Shown here piece by piece: positions 15,294-23,630 of a stretch of DNA of 41,453 nucleotides (its first letter is position 1; each line of letters starts with the position of its first letter). This DNA is from Paractinoplanes atraurantiacus (GTDB lineage Bacteria; Actinomycetota; Actinomycetes; Mycobacteriales; Micromonosporaceae), in assembly GCF_900215205.1 (NCBI RefSeq), contig NZ_OBDY01000050.1, positions 1 to 41,453 of the forward strand, written 5' to 3'. The notes beneath the pieces were generated by a model. The model saw only the letters and a program-made list of their open reading frames with translations. It searched no databases and was not told the origin of the DNA. The position numbers and the translations under genes are program-made.

Positions 15294-16335
15294 ATGATCG
15301 TCGCCGTCGCGCCAGCCAGAAGAGCACGGCGCCGGCGGCGAGCGCCATGCCGATGACGACGGCCCGGGGCACGCGCGGCCCATGGCAGTCGTTCTCGGGG
15401 TCGTCGTGGGTGAGGGCGCAGACCATCCGCGAGGCCCGGTCGGCGCCGTAGCGGTCGGTCAGCCCGGTCCGGAAGTCCCGCCACTGACGGCGGCTCTCGG
15501 CGATCGCCCCCGCCACCGCGTCCGCGAAATTGTCGGCCACCTGGCCGCGCGGCGTACCCGGCTCGGTGGCCCGGCCGCTGACCGGGTCGATCAGGCCCTT
15601 GTCCTTGTTGAGGGCGGCGTGGGTGATCCGCAACTGGCAGACGCCGGCGCCGGGCACCTGGTCCTGCAGGACATAGCAGCCGGTGGTGAAATCGGCCGGT
15701 GGCGGCCCGGCCGTCACGCCCAGCAGGTCGAGCAGCGGGCTCGGCCCCGGCCGGTGCAGCCCCGGCGGGTTGTCGTCGCCGATGGGCCGGGACGGGTCGG
15801 CCCGGTCGGCCCAGTTGCTGTGCGAGTAGAAGTCCTGCACCCCGTGCAGAGCCCGGCCGAACGCCTCCAGCGTGGCGCACTTGGCGCGGCTCTCCTCGCG
15901 TTCCCTCGGGTTGCACTCAGGACTGGCCGTCACCTCGGCCGCGACAACCTCACCCTGGTCGTCGAGGAGATCCTTCGCGCTCTCCAGGCCTCGCCGGAAG
16001 TCCGCACGCAGATGCTCGACACAGTCCGTCAGGGCGACGACGGCGGTTTCATGGCTCTGTGGGTAGCTGCCGGACAGGTAGTCGGCGTTGTCGCAATGCG
16101 CGGCCGGGTCCGCCATCTCATCACTGTCGGGGGCGCCGACGGCGCCGAACTCGCGGTCGTGCCCGGCCAGATAGTTCATGGTCGCCGGTTCGAAGCAGAC
16201 CGGCTCCCTGCTCGTGCTGCTCGTGCAGGCCAGGGCGGCGCGGGTGATGCGCTCGTGCTCCCGGTGCTGGCCACCGGTGTCGATGGTGCCGAACGCGGGC
16301 CAGGCCACGAGAAGCAGAGACAGCAGAACTCGCAC
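15289..16335 (-). CDS. Secreted, C-terminally anchored HET-C/zinc-phospholipase-like protein
   Basis: 348 residues. Signal peptide (RVLLSLLLVAWPAFG), then a His/Asp-rich domain: HREHERITRAAL near the mature N-terminus and the hallmark HGVQDFYSHSNWAD in the middle, as in HET-C and related phospholipase C-like proteins, where these residues bind zinc. Several Cys residues suggest disulfides. The C-terminus has a membrane helix (AVVIGMALAAGAVLFWL) and a basic RRRRSS tail, which would anchor it with the domain outside. Substrate unknown. The second of two adjacent GTG codons (16335) is chosen because GGGAGGG stands 7 bases upstream. Confidence 0.72.
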   Translation of the reverse strand: MRVLLSLLLVAWPAFGTIDTGGQHREHERITRAALACTSSTSREPVCFEPATMNYLAGHDREFGAVGAPDSDEMADPAAHCDNADYLSGSYPQSHETAVVALTDCVEHLRADFRRGLESAKDLLDDQGEVVAAEVTASPECNPREREESRAKCATLEAFGRALHGVQDFYSHSNWADRADPSRPIGDDNPPGLHRPGPSPLLDLLGVTAGPPPADFTTGCYVLQDQVPGAGVCQLRITHAALNKDKGLIDPVSGRATEPGTPRGQVADNFADAVAGAIAESRRQWRDFRTGLTDRYGADRASRMVCALTHDDPENDCHGPRVPRAVVIGMALAAGAVLFWLARRRRSS

Positions 16336-16449
16336 CACCCAGCCCTCCCGCGCCGATCGCAGGAACAAAGCCTGCGGCGCGGGCGACCCGGCGTCCTCAT
16401 CCGGCCCGGGTGAAGCCCGTCATCGGCCCGGCCCCGATCATCGAAGACC

Positions 16450-16746
16450 ATGGGCTGTTTGTTCGCACTGTTCGCCGGGGTCTTCCCGCGCCTGGGCCTG
16501 TTCATCATCTGGATCGCCCGGCCCGCGCTGGTCAACGCGGCCTTCGACACGTGGATCATCCCGCTGCTCGGCATCATCTTCCTGCCGTTCTCCACCCTGA
16601 TCTACGTGGTCCTGTACACCCCGGGCTTCGGCCTGACCGGCTGGGAGTGGTTCTGGGTCGTGGTGGCGGCCATCCTGGACCTGGGCCACTGGGCGGCCAG
16701 CGCGACACAGCGCCGCCAGATCCCGGGCTACCCCGCGACCCGGTGA
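16450..16746 (+). CDS. Small integral membrane protein, family unknown
   Basis: 98 residues with two or three hydrophobic stretches (about 2-22, 36-55, 67-80) and a polar C-terminus (SATQRRQIPGYPATR). It resembles small conserved actinobacterial membrane proteins without assigned function. ATG start at 16450; ribosome site weak. It converges with the HTH-glycosyltransferase gene, one base apart. Confidence 0.65.
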   Translation: MGCLFALFAGVFPRLGLFIIWIARPALVNAAFDTWIIPLLGIIFLPFSTLIYVVLYTPGFGLTGWEWFWVVVAAILDLGHWAASATQRRQIPGYPATR

Positions 16747-16747
16747 C

Positions 16748-18280
16748 CTAAAGCCCGAGTCGCGCCAGGAGTTCAGCGATCGCCGCGTCCCAACTCGCCC
16801 TGGCGCCGATCTGCTCGCGGAACTGTGCTGCCCGTTGGAAGGCGCGGTGAGGATCGGCGAGGGTGTTCGTGAGCGCTGTGGTCCAGATCTTCTCGACATC
16901 GGCGTCCACGCCTCGCGTCGGCAGGATCTCCGGCGGACGAGCCTCGTCGGTGAACATCGACGCGATCATCTGGGCCAGCCCACTCTCCACGCTGACGAGC
17001 ACCGGGACACCTGCGGCGATCGCTTGGTACGTGGTGAGTCCGAACCCTTCGTGGTGGGACGGCATGGCGACCACCTGTGCCTGCCGGAGATCCGTACTCA
17101 GCTCCCCCTCGGCGGACGTGTAGGGGCGGAAGGTCACCTCGAGAACCTGGCCGGCCACCATCCCGATGCGGTCGCGGACGTCTTCCGCCGCTATGCCACG
17201 GATGACCAGCTGGAGGCGCTGATCCCTGAATCGCGGGTGCGCGGCCGCGGTGCGCGCCGCTCGGACGAACATGTCGATCTCCTTGGACATGCCGTCCCCG
17301 GGAGACGCCATGAGCAATATCCGCGGAAGCCCGGGCGGATGGTGGGGGTCCACCATCTGTCCCCAGTCGTGTAAGCCCGGCTCGAGGTTGACGACCTCGG
17401 GCATCGTGCCGGGACGGCGGCGCAAGCGGTCCCGAATCAGTTCGGTGAGCTGCGGGCCGACAGCGGCCACGAGGGTGGCTGTGGCGGCCAGGTCGATTTC
17501 CACCTCGCGGCGAGCGTCTCCGAGCATGCGTGTGAGGTGCTCGTTTTCTTCGGCGCTGTCCAGCCGGTCGGGGTCCGTGTGCACGACGTGTATCCGTCGC
17601 GCCCGCGGGAAGTAGAGCCTTTGCAGCCCATAGGCGTACGAGCCGACTTGTCGGCCATGGCCGACGATCACGTCCGGCTGGTAGTCCCGATCGGTGAACC
17701 TCGGCTTGGCCAGCATGAGGTGTCTGCCGTTGATCCCGGGGATGGGCTCCGGGGTGACCAGGCGGACACCTGCGCTGGTGGCCGAGTTCAATTCTTCTCG
17801 TGTGGCCGCGGGAACGGCGACCCGCACGTCGGCTCCGTCGGCGGCAAGAGCGACCGCCAGGTCACGGTTGAGGGTGGAGATGCTGCCGAGGCCCGCATCC
17901 CACCCGCCGGCGACCAACAGGAAGCGAGCGGCGCGACCGCGGTCGGCCGGGCTGATCAGCTGATCGTCATCCGCGCTGTCGACCGGGGCCTCGAAGACCG
18001 GGACCGTATCCGCAGCGGGTGGTCCGGCCTTTCGTGCGGCGATCCACAACAGCCGGAAGGCCTCGATGTCACCGCCCAGTGCTTCGACCACCAGCTCGAC
18101 CTGGCCCCAGGCGGGCAACGTGGGGGCGCGCAGTACCTTCGCCACCGTGGTGTGGCTGATCGCCTTGCCGGTGCGACCGGCGATGGTGCGGGTGCTGGGC
18201 TCGCCGTCGTGCAGGTGCAGCTCACGGATCTGCGCCCGCAGGCGGGCCAGCGGGTGATCGTCGGAGGGCTCGGCTGACAT
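16748..18280 (-). CDS. Helix-turn-helix domain fused to a GT4-type glycosyltransferase
   Basis: 510 residues. About 1-75 is an XRE-like helix-turn-helix module (TRTIAGRTGKAISHTTVAKV, then VELVVEALGGDIEAFRLLW) that actinomycetes attach to many signalling and effector domains. After a linker, about 115-510 is a two-lobed GT-B glycosyltransferase: the N-lobe opens GGWDAGLGSISTLNRDLAVA, the C-lobe ends with MPSHHEGFGLTTYQAIAAGV. The EX7E donor-binding motif reads EX7Q: the second Glu is Gln. No membrane segments. Substrate unknown; with a DNA-binding-type module, the target may be a cytoplasmic protein or nucleic acid rather than cell envelope (speculation). Confidence 0.8.
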   Translation of the reverse strand: MSAEPSDDHPLARLRAQIRELHLHDGEPSTRTIAGRTGKAISHTTVAKVLRAPTLPAWGQVELVVEALGGDIEAFRLLWIAARKAGPPAADTVPVFEAPVDSADDDQLISPADRGRAARFLLVAGGWDAGLGSISTLNRDLAVALAADGADVRVAVPAATREELNSATSAGVRLVTPEPIPGINGRHLMLAKPRFTDRDYQPDVIVGHGRQVGSYAYGLQRLYFPRARRIHVVHTDPDRLDSAEENEHLTRMLGDARREVEIDLAATATLVAAVGPQLTELIRDRLRRRPGTMPEVVNLEPGLHDWGQMVDPHHPPGLPRILLMASPGDGMSKEIDMFVRAARTAAAHPRFRDQRLQLVIRGIAAEDVRDRIGMVAGQVLEVTFRPYTSAEGELSTDLRQAQVVAMPSHHEGFGLTTYQAIAAGVPVLVSVESGLAQMIASMFTDEARPPEILPTRGVDADVEKIWTTALTNTLADPHRAFQRAAQFREQIGARASWDAAIAELLARLGL

Positions 18281-18419
18281 GGTGATCCGAGCATCACGAG
18301 GTTGGAGCCGATCGTCAACTTCTGTAAAGCGTTGTCAGCGTTTGGAGTGGCCTGTCAACGGCCCTTCCCGGGAGCTGAAGGTTGAGCAAGACCCACTCCC
18401 GTACGGAAGGAACCTCCCG

Positions 18420-18623
18420 ATGACGACCGCTCCTACTGTTTCCCGGGCCGTGTGGATCGGCTTCGCCCTCATCGCGGGCGTGCTGATCGGCGCCACCACC
18501 GGCCTGCTGTCCCATGCCGGCGGCGTGCCCGTGCCTCTGGCCATCGTGGCCGGCGGCGGTGCCTGCGGCGCCACGATCGCCCTCGTCCTCACCCTGGTCC
18601 GCTACGCCACCGACGGTTCGTGA
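18420..18623 (+). CDS. Small two-helix membrane protein
   Basis: 67 residues with two hydrophobic helices (about 10-30 and 37-60) separated by a short Gly/Pro turn. No family recognised. The ATG at 18420 follows GAAGGA by about 8 bases. It is divergent from the HTH-glycosyltransferase gene. Confidence 0.6.
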   Translation: MTTAPTVSRAVWIGFALIAGVLIGATTGLLSHAGGVPVPLAIVAGGGACGATIALVLTLVRYATDGS

Positions 18624-18727
18624 GCGAGCCACCGGTCCAGCCAGGCGAAGGGTTCCTCCTGCGTGCACACGGTGCAGATCGAGGGGGTCGGATGACAGGC
18701 GGACGGTGCGGCGGAGCCGGACTCCGG

Positions 18728-18988
18728 CTATTGATGAACGTCGCGGGGCCGGGCCGAAGCGCTGATCGCCCGGCTCACCACCTGCCGGACGGCGATGATG
18801 GCCACGACGGCCAGCAGTTGGGTGGCCGAGGTGGGCAGGGCCAGGCGCAGCAGGCCCGCGGCCAGCCAGAAGTCCAGGGCCGTGCGCAGCGCGGCGCGAC
18901 CGTCGCGGGCGACGGCCAGGACCAGCGCGCCGCAGACGAGGCCGGCGGCCACGCAGAACAGTGACGCGTACTGGAGGAGCGCGGTCAC
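18728..18988 (-). CDS. Small membrane protein in operon with a DUF1622 gene
   Basis: 86 residues with about three hydrophobic segments (LLQYASLFCVAAGLVCGALV, AALRTALDFWLAAGLLRLAL, TQLLAVVAIIAVRQVV). The GTG start overlaps the stop of the DUF1622 gene by 4 bases (GTGA), so they are translated together and may form one membrane complex. Function unknown. The stretch 18624-18727 before its end shows no gene. Confidence 0.7.
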   Translation of the reverse strand: MTALLQYASLFCVAAGLVCGALVLAVARDGRAALRTALDFWLAAGLLRLALPTSATQLLAVVAIIAVRQVVSRAISASARPRDVHQ

Positions 18989-19356
18989 GGCGCGGGCTCC
19001 CGCCGGGCGAGTTCGTCGCGCTCCTCTTTGATCTCGCGGGTCAGGAAGAAGTTGAGCGCGGTCCGGATGGCGGCCACCGCGGCCAGCTCGGCGATCTCCC
19101 GCAGGGTCGGCGCGATCGCGGTGCGCAGGATGTCGGAGGCCAGCTGGAACTCCAGGCCCAGCGCGAGGAACCGGCCCAGCTCCAGCCGCACCGGCACGAA
19201 CGCCTCCGCGCGCCTCTCGCGCAGGCCGACCACGACGAACCGGACGAAAGCCACCATGGCCCCGACGAAGATGATCAGCGCTCCGGCCGCCTCGACCAAC
19301 CGCACCATCAGATCGACGGCCTCGGACAGCCACCGCTCGCTGAAGATCTCGTTCAC
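18985..19356 (-). CDS. DUF1622-family membrane protein
   Basis: About 123 residues. One strong N-terminal helix (LIIFVGAMVAFVRFVVVGL), the conserved block RLELGRFLALGLEFQLASDI, and a second helical region (ELAAVAAIRTALNFFLTREI) match DUF1622, small conserved bacterial membrane proteins of unknown role. The GTG at 19356 is preferred over a TTG three codons upstream; neither has a convincing ribosome site. Confidence 0.75.
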   Translation of the reverse strand: MNEIFSERWLSEAVDLMVRLVEAAGALIIFVGAMVAFVRFVVVGLRERRAEAFVPVRLELGRFLALGLEFQLASDILRTAIAPTLREIAELAAVAAIRTALNFFLTREIKEERDELARREPAP

Positions 19357-19390
19357 ACCGGCCAACGTACGCCGGTGGGGCGTACGCCGA

Positions 19391-21181
19391 TCACACAGTT
19401 CGGAGGGTGCGTGTTCGTCGCGCGCGGGTGACGACGGCCTCGCGGTGGGCCGGGGTGTGCGCGGCGATCGCCTGGCGGCGGCCGAACCAGCGGACGATCT
19501 CCAGGTAGCGGTAGCGCTGGTAGCCGGCCGGCTCGACCAGGTGCGCGTCGGCGATCGACTCCATCCGCCGCTCGGCCTCGGTCTCGGGCACGTCGAGCAG
19601 CCGGGCGGCGGTGGCCACGGTGATCTCGTCGTCGTCGGCCGTCGCGACCCGCGCGAACGCGGCCGCGGCGAGCGGGTCGCCGGCGCGCAGCGCGGCCAGG
19701 TCGCGTTCGAACGGCGCCTCGACCCGGACGCAGTCCTCGTGCAGGGCGACCGGCTGGCGCATCTCCACCCGCAGCCGGTCGCCGATCGCCGCGACCGACC
19801 AGCTGGGGCGGGCGGCGAGGCGCTCGGCGCCGAGCCGCACCGCCAGCGGCAGGTGGGAGCAGGCGGCGGCGAACCGCAGCGCGGCCTCGCGTTCGGCGTC
19901 GACCCGGTCGCGGCCGGCGACCCGGCGGAAGAGCTCGACGGAGTCGTCCGGGTCGAAGGCCGGTACGGAGATCCATCGCGTGACCGACGTGCTGGGCAGG
20001 CGGCGGCTGCCCGTGACGATCGCGGCGCTCCCGCTTCCGGCCGGCAACAACACCTTCAATTGCCCGGGTGTACGGGCATGGTCGAGCACGACGAGCAGGC
20101 GGCGGCCGTGCGAGACGGTCCGCCACAGCGCGGCCTGTGACGCCGCATCGTCCGGGACCTCCGTTGACGGCACGCCGAGCGCGCGCAGGAATCCTGGCAG
20201 CACCCCGCGGTCCTCGCGCAGGTCGGCGTAGAGCTGCCCGTCCGGGAACCGCTCCCGCAGCCGGTGGGCGAGGTGGACGGCCAGCGTGCTGGTGCCCACC
20301 CCGCCGAGCCCGACCAGGCCGACGGCCGGCGCGCTGAGCCCGTCGGCCACGAGCAGGTCGGTGACCCGGTCGATCAGATCCGCGCGCCCGACGAAGTCGC
20401 GGATGCCGGGCGGGAGCTGCGCGGGGGCCGGGTCGTCCGGTCGCGAAGCCGGCTCGCCGGCCAGGATCCGCTGGTAGGCGCCGCGCAGCGCGGCGCCCGG
20501 GTCGAGACCGAGCTCGTCGGCCAGCAACTCCCGGATCCGCTGGAACTCGGCGACGGCCATCGCCTGCCGGCCGGTCCGGTACAGCCCCACCATGAGCAGC
20601 GCGCTCAGGCCCTCGTCGAGGGGATGCTGCTCGACCAGCGCGCTCAGCTCGGTGACCGCGGCGGCGGCGCCGGCCGACTCGACGTCGAGCGCGAGCCGTT
20701 CCTCGGTGGCGGCACGCCGTTCCCGGTCGAGCCGGACCCGCTGGGCGGCCGCGTACGGCCCGGGCACGTCGGCCAGCGCCGGGCCCCGCCACATCCCGTC
20801 GGCCCTCTGAAACGCCTGCGCCGCCCGGCATTGCTCGCCCGCCTCCCGCGCCGCGCGGGCCCGGGCCACCGCCGCCGTGAAGTCCGCCAGGTCCAGAGTT
20901 CCCGGGCCGAGCCGCAGCAGGTAGCCGCCGTTGACGGTCGCGATCACGTCAGCGCCGAGGGCCTGCCGCAACCGGGAGACGTACGTCCGCAGGGTGAGCG
21001 CACTCGTCCGCGGCGGATCCTCGCCCCACACCGCGTCGATCAGCGCCTCCAAAGTGGCCTGTCGCCCTTCGCGCAGCGCCAGCGCGGTCAGCACCGCCCG
21101 CTGCTGCGGCGTGCCGAGATCGAGCTCCTCGTCGCCCGCCCACGCCCGCACCGGGCCGAGCACCTGAATCCGCAGCGTCAT
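19391..21181 (-). CDS. SARP/AfsR-type regulator with NB-ARC domain and degenerate P-loop
   Basis: 596 residues. About 1-90 is an OmpR-like winged helix (TLRTYVSRLRQALG), 95-240 the bacterial transcriptional activation domain, and 260-580 an NB-ARC-type ATPase. The Walker A loop reads GLGGVGTST (291-299): Thr297 replaces the Lys that contacts the phosphates, while Walker B is intact (RLLVVLD, Asp367). No TPR repeats follow, unlike full-length AfsR. SARPs activate secondary-metabolism operons. It is divergent from a flavin oxidase gene with 144 bases between, and that gene is the obvious candidate target. ATG start at 21181. Confidence 0.9.
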   Translation of the reverse strand: MTLRIQVLGPVRAWAGDEELDLGTPQQRAVLTALALREGRQATLEALIDAVWGEDPPRTSALTLRTYVSRLRQALGADVIATVNGGYLLRLGPGTLDLADFTAAVARARAAREAGEQCRAAQAFQRADGMWRGPALADVPGPYAAAQRVRLDRERRAATEERLALDVESAGAAAAVTELSALVEQHPLDEGLSALLMVGLYRTGRQAMAVAEFQRIRELLADELGLDPGAALRGAYQRILAGEPASRPDDPAPAQLPPGIRDFVGRADLIDRVTDLLVADGLSAPAVGLVGLGGVGTSTLAVHLAHRLRERFPDGQLYADLREDRGVLPGFLRALGVPSTEVPDDAASQAALWRTVSHGRRLLVVLDHARTPGQLKVLLPAGSGSAAIVTGSRRLPSTSVTRWISVPAFDPDDSVELFRRVAGRDRVDAEREAALRFAAACSHLPLAVRLGAERLAARPSWSVAAIGDRLRVEMRQPVALHEDCVRVEAPFERDLAALRAGDPLAAAAFARVATADDDEITVATAARLLDVPETEAERRMESIADAHLVEPAGYQRYRYLEIVRWFGRRQAIAAHTPAHREAVVTRARRTRTLRTV

Positions 21182-21325
21182 CGCGTAGTCCCCCCGTCAC
21201 GTGCCCCATTGAAGCCGGTCGTGAGCTGGGCATCTACCTTCTGTCAACTCTTCGTCGAACCGGGCGCCGCTCAATGGACCTCCTGCGGCCGGCGTCAGTG
21301 CCGGCCCGCCTCGAAAGGCCGTTAC

Positions 21326-22726
21326 ATGAGCACGTTTCCGTCCACCGCTATTCCCCCGGCCGACATCGCCGCCCTGCGCGCGTCCGTCGCCGGTCCCGTC
21401 CTTCAGCCCGGCGACGAGGGCTACGCGGAGGAACTCCCGGCGTACAACCTCACCGCCGTGCACACACCGGCCGTCGTCGTCGGCGCGGCCAATGCCGAAG
21501 ACATTCAATGGGCCGTACGCTTCGCCGCCGCTCACGATCTGCCGATCGCCATTCTCGGCGCTGGCCACGGCACCTCCGTCTCGTCGGCCGGCTCGGTGCT
21601 GATCACCACCCGCCGGCTGACCGGCCTGGCCATCGACGAGAACGCCATGACCGCCCGGGTCGAGGCCGGCGTGCGCTGGGCCGAGTTCATCGAGCTGGCC
21701 GGCAAGCTCGGCGTGGGCGCGCTGAACGGCTCGTCCCCGACCGTGACGGTGGTGAGCTACACCCTCGGCGGTGGCCTCGGCCCGTTCGGCCGCAAGTACG
21801 GCTACGCCGCCGACCACGTCACCGCCCTGGACGTGGTGACCGCCGACGGGCAGCTGCGGCACGTCACCGCGGACAGCGACCCCGACCTGTTCTGGGCGCT
21901 GCGCGGCGCCAAGGGCAACTTCGGGGTCGTCGTCGCCATCGAGTTCACCGTGTTCCCGATCGCCACGTTCTACGGCGGCGGCATCTTCTTCCCGGGCGAG
22001 CTGGCCGGCGAGGTGCTGCACCGGTTCCGCGAGTGGACCCGGGACGTGCCGGAGGAGATGTCGGCCTCGGTCGGCCTGCTGCACCTGCCGGCGGCCCCGT
22101 TCGTGCCCGAGCCGCTGCGCGACCGGCTCGTCGCCCACCTGCGCATCGCCTACCTGGGCTCGCCGGCGGACGGCGAGGCACTGGTCGCGCCGTTCCGGGA
22201 GCTGGGCACGCCGATCATCGACGCGGTCGGCCCGATGCCGTACGCGGCGGTCGCCGCCGTCCACAACGACCCGGTCGACCCGCTGCCGATCTACGAGCAC
22301 GCGGCCCTGCTGCGGGAGCTTCCGGCCGAGGCGGTCGAGGCGATCCTGCGGTACGCCGGACCGGAGGCCGATTCCCCGCTCGTGCTGGCCGAGGTGCGGC
22401 ACCTGGGTGGTGCGCTCAGCCGTACCCCCGAAAGCCCCAACGCCGTCGGCAACCGTGACGAGACGCTCTACAACGTCTTCCTGGTGGCCGCCGGCGGCCC
22501 GCCGGACGCCGAGGCCCTGCACGCCTACGAGCAGCGGCTGATCGACGCCCTGGCGCCGTGGTCGACCGGCCGCCGCTACCTGAACTTCATGTTCGCGGCC
22601 GACGCCGCCCCGGAGACGGCCGCCCTCGCCTACGCGCCCGGGGTATACACCCGGCTGGCCGAGATCAAGCGCCGCGTCGACCCGGCCAACCTGTTCCGCG
22701 TCAACCACAACATCCCGCCCGCGTGA
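21326..22726 (+). CDS. FAD-linked oxidoreductase, BBE type
   Basis: 466 residues. The N-terminal PF01565 FAD-binding domain (about 40-210) contains ILGAGHGTS, whose His is the usual 8-alpha-histidyl FAD attachment site, and YTLGGGLGPFGRKYG. No Cys is seen at the second attachment site, so FAD is probably singly bound. The C-terminal berberine-bridge-enzyme segment (YAPGVYTRLAEIKRRVDPAN) closes the protein. Such enzymes oxidise sugars, alcohols or natural-product intermediates with oxygen. No signal peptide. AAAGG stands 7 bases before the ATG. Divergent from the SARP gene, which suggests regulated oxidative chemistry. Confidence 0.92.
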   Translation: MSTFPSTAIPPADIAALRASVAGPVLQPGDEGYAEELPAYNLTAVHTPAVVVGAANAEDIQWAVRFAAAHDLPIAILGAGHGTSVSSAGSVLITTRRLTGLAIDENAMTARVEAGVRWAEFIELAGKLGVGALNGSSPTVTVVSYTLGGGLGPFGRKYGYAADHVTALDVVTADGQLRHVTADSDPDLFWALRGAKGNFGVVVAIEFTVFPIATFYGGGIFFPGELAGEVLHRFREWTRDVPEEMSASVGLLHLPAAPFVPEPLRDRLVAHLRIAYLGSPADGEALVAPFRELGTPIIDAVGPMPYAAVAAVHNDPVDPLPIYEHAALLRELPAEAVEAILRYAGPEADSPLVLAEVRHLGGALSRTPESPNAVGNRDETLYNVFLVAAGGPPDAEALHAYEQRLIDALAPWSTGRRYLNFMFAADAAPETAALAYAPGVYTRLAEIKRRVDPANLFRVNHNIPPA

Positions 22727-22764
22727 TCCCCGGGCCCCGGAGCCAGTCACCCTGGTGGGGGGAT

Positions 22765-22787
22765 GCCGGCGGCGAACGACCGTCGGC
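22765..22787 (+). terminator. Possible hairpin terminator after the FAD oxidoreductase gene
   Basis: GCCGGCGG and CCGTCGGC form an 8-bp stem with one G-T pair and a 7-base loop. No T-run. It lies between the oxidase stop and the S53 remnant; weak evidence. Confidence 0.3.
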
Positions 22788-22803
22788 AGCATAGGTTCAC
22801 CTG

Positions 22804-23606
22804 GTGACCGCCCAGCCCGGCGTGGTGACGTTCTACCTGGCCTTGCCGTACGAACCGGCGGCGCTCGCGGCGGCCGCGGTCACGGCGGCCACACCGGGCG
22901 CGGGATATCGCCGATTCGTCCCGCTCAGCCAGGCCGCCCAGCGGTTCGGCGCCACCGACCAGGACATCGCGCGGGTCGGCGCTGCGGTGACGGGGCTCGG
23001 TATCGGGTTCGCGGTCGATCCGACCCGGCTGTTGGCCCGGCTGACCGGCACGCCGGCGCAGTGGCAGAAGGCGCTCGGGGTGCCCCTGGCCCAGCAGGCC
23101 GGCTCGGCCGCCGACCCGTTCGACGCCTACGCGCTGCCGAGCCGGATCCCCGACGGGCTGGAGCCGGCCGGCACCACCCTGCTGGCCGGTGAGGCCGCCG
23201 TCTACGACCCGGCGAGCGACGGTTCCCGCGCGCCGTCGGCCAACACCCCGGAGGTGGCGAAGGCCGGGCAGAAGGCGTGGCCGCTGAACGCCGGCAGTCC
23301 GATCACCAACGTCGACCCGGAGGCCTCGCTGGACCTGCAGACGGTCGCCGCCGTCGCGCCGGGTGCGGGGCCACGGTGTCGGCGCCCACGCTGTCCTATC
23401 CGGTGTCACCGTTCGTCACCGCGGTGGGTGGCACGCGGCTGGTCCTGGGGCAGGGCAACGCCCGTACGGGAGAAGTGGTCTGGAACGACAGCGTGTACGG
23501 CGCCCAGGGCGCCGGCGGAGGCGGCGCCAGAGCCGGATCAGCGGATCGGCCCGCACCGTGCCCGATGTCGCGGCGCTGGCCCTGGTGAGCGCCGGCGGCC
23601 ACCCTG
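22804..23606 (+). pseudogene. Degenerate S53 (sedolisin/kumamolisin-type) peptidase
   Basis: Remnant of a serine-carboxyl peptidase. The first reading frame (to about 23365) holds the pro-domain (PLSQAAQRFGAT, GTPAQWQKALGV) and the Glu/Asp region DPEASLDLQTVAAVAPGA. Reading then jumps to a second frame (VSPFVTAVGGTRLVLGQG, EVVWNDSVYG), and near 23525 to a third (RTVPDVAALAL). About 120-130 residues normally found between the Asp block and VTAVGGT are missing, and the catalytic Ser segment (GTSxA) is absent. At least one internal deletion and two frame changes rule out an active enzyme. It ends just before the convergent M6 protease gene. Confidence 0.85.
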
Positions 23607-23630
23607 CCCGCGGCCGGCTGACCGGCCATC

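Noticed and set aside
12587..15916. A 1109-residue open frame on the reverse strand
   Set aside because: It runs antisense to the immunity gene and in another frame across the MFS, wHTH, DUF1579-like and HET-C-like genes, which have clear motifs. Its Arg/Pro/Ala-rich composition is typical of a GC shadow.
18452..18964. Forward open frame of 170 residues
   Set aside because: Overlaps two better-supported membrane protein genes and has shadow-like composition.
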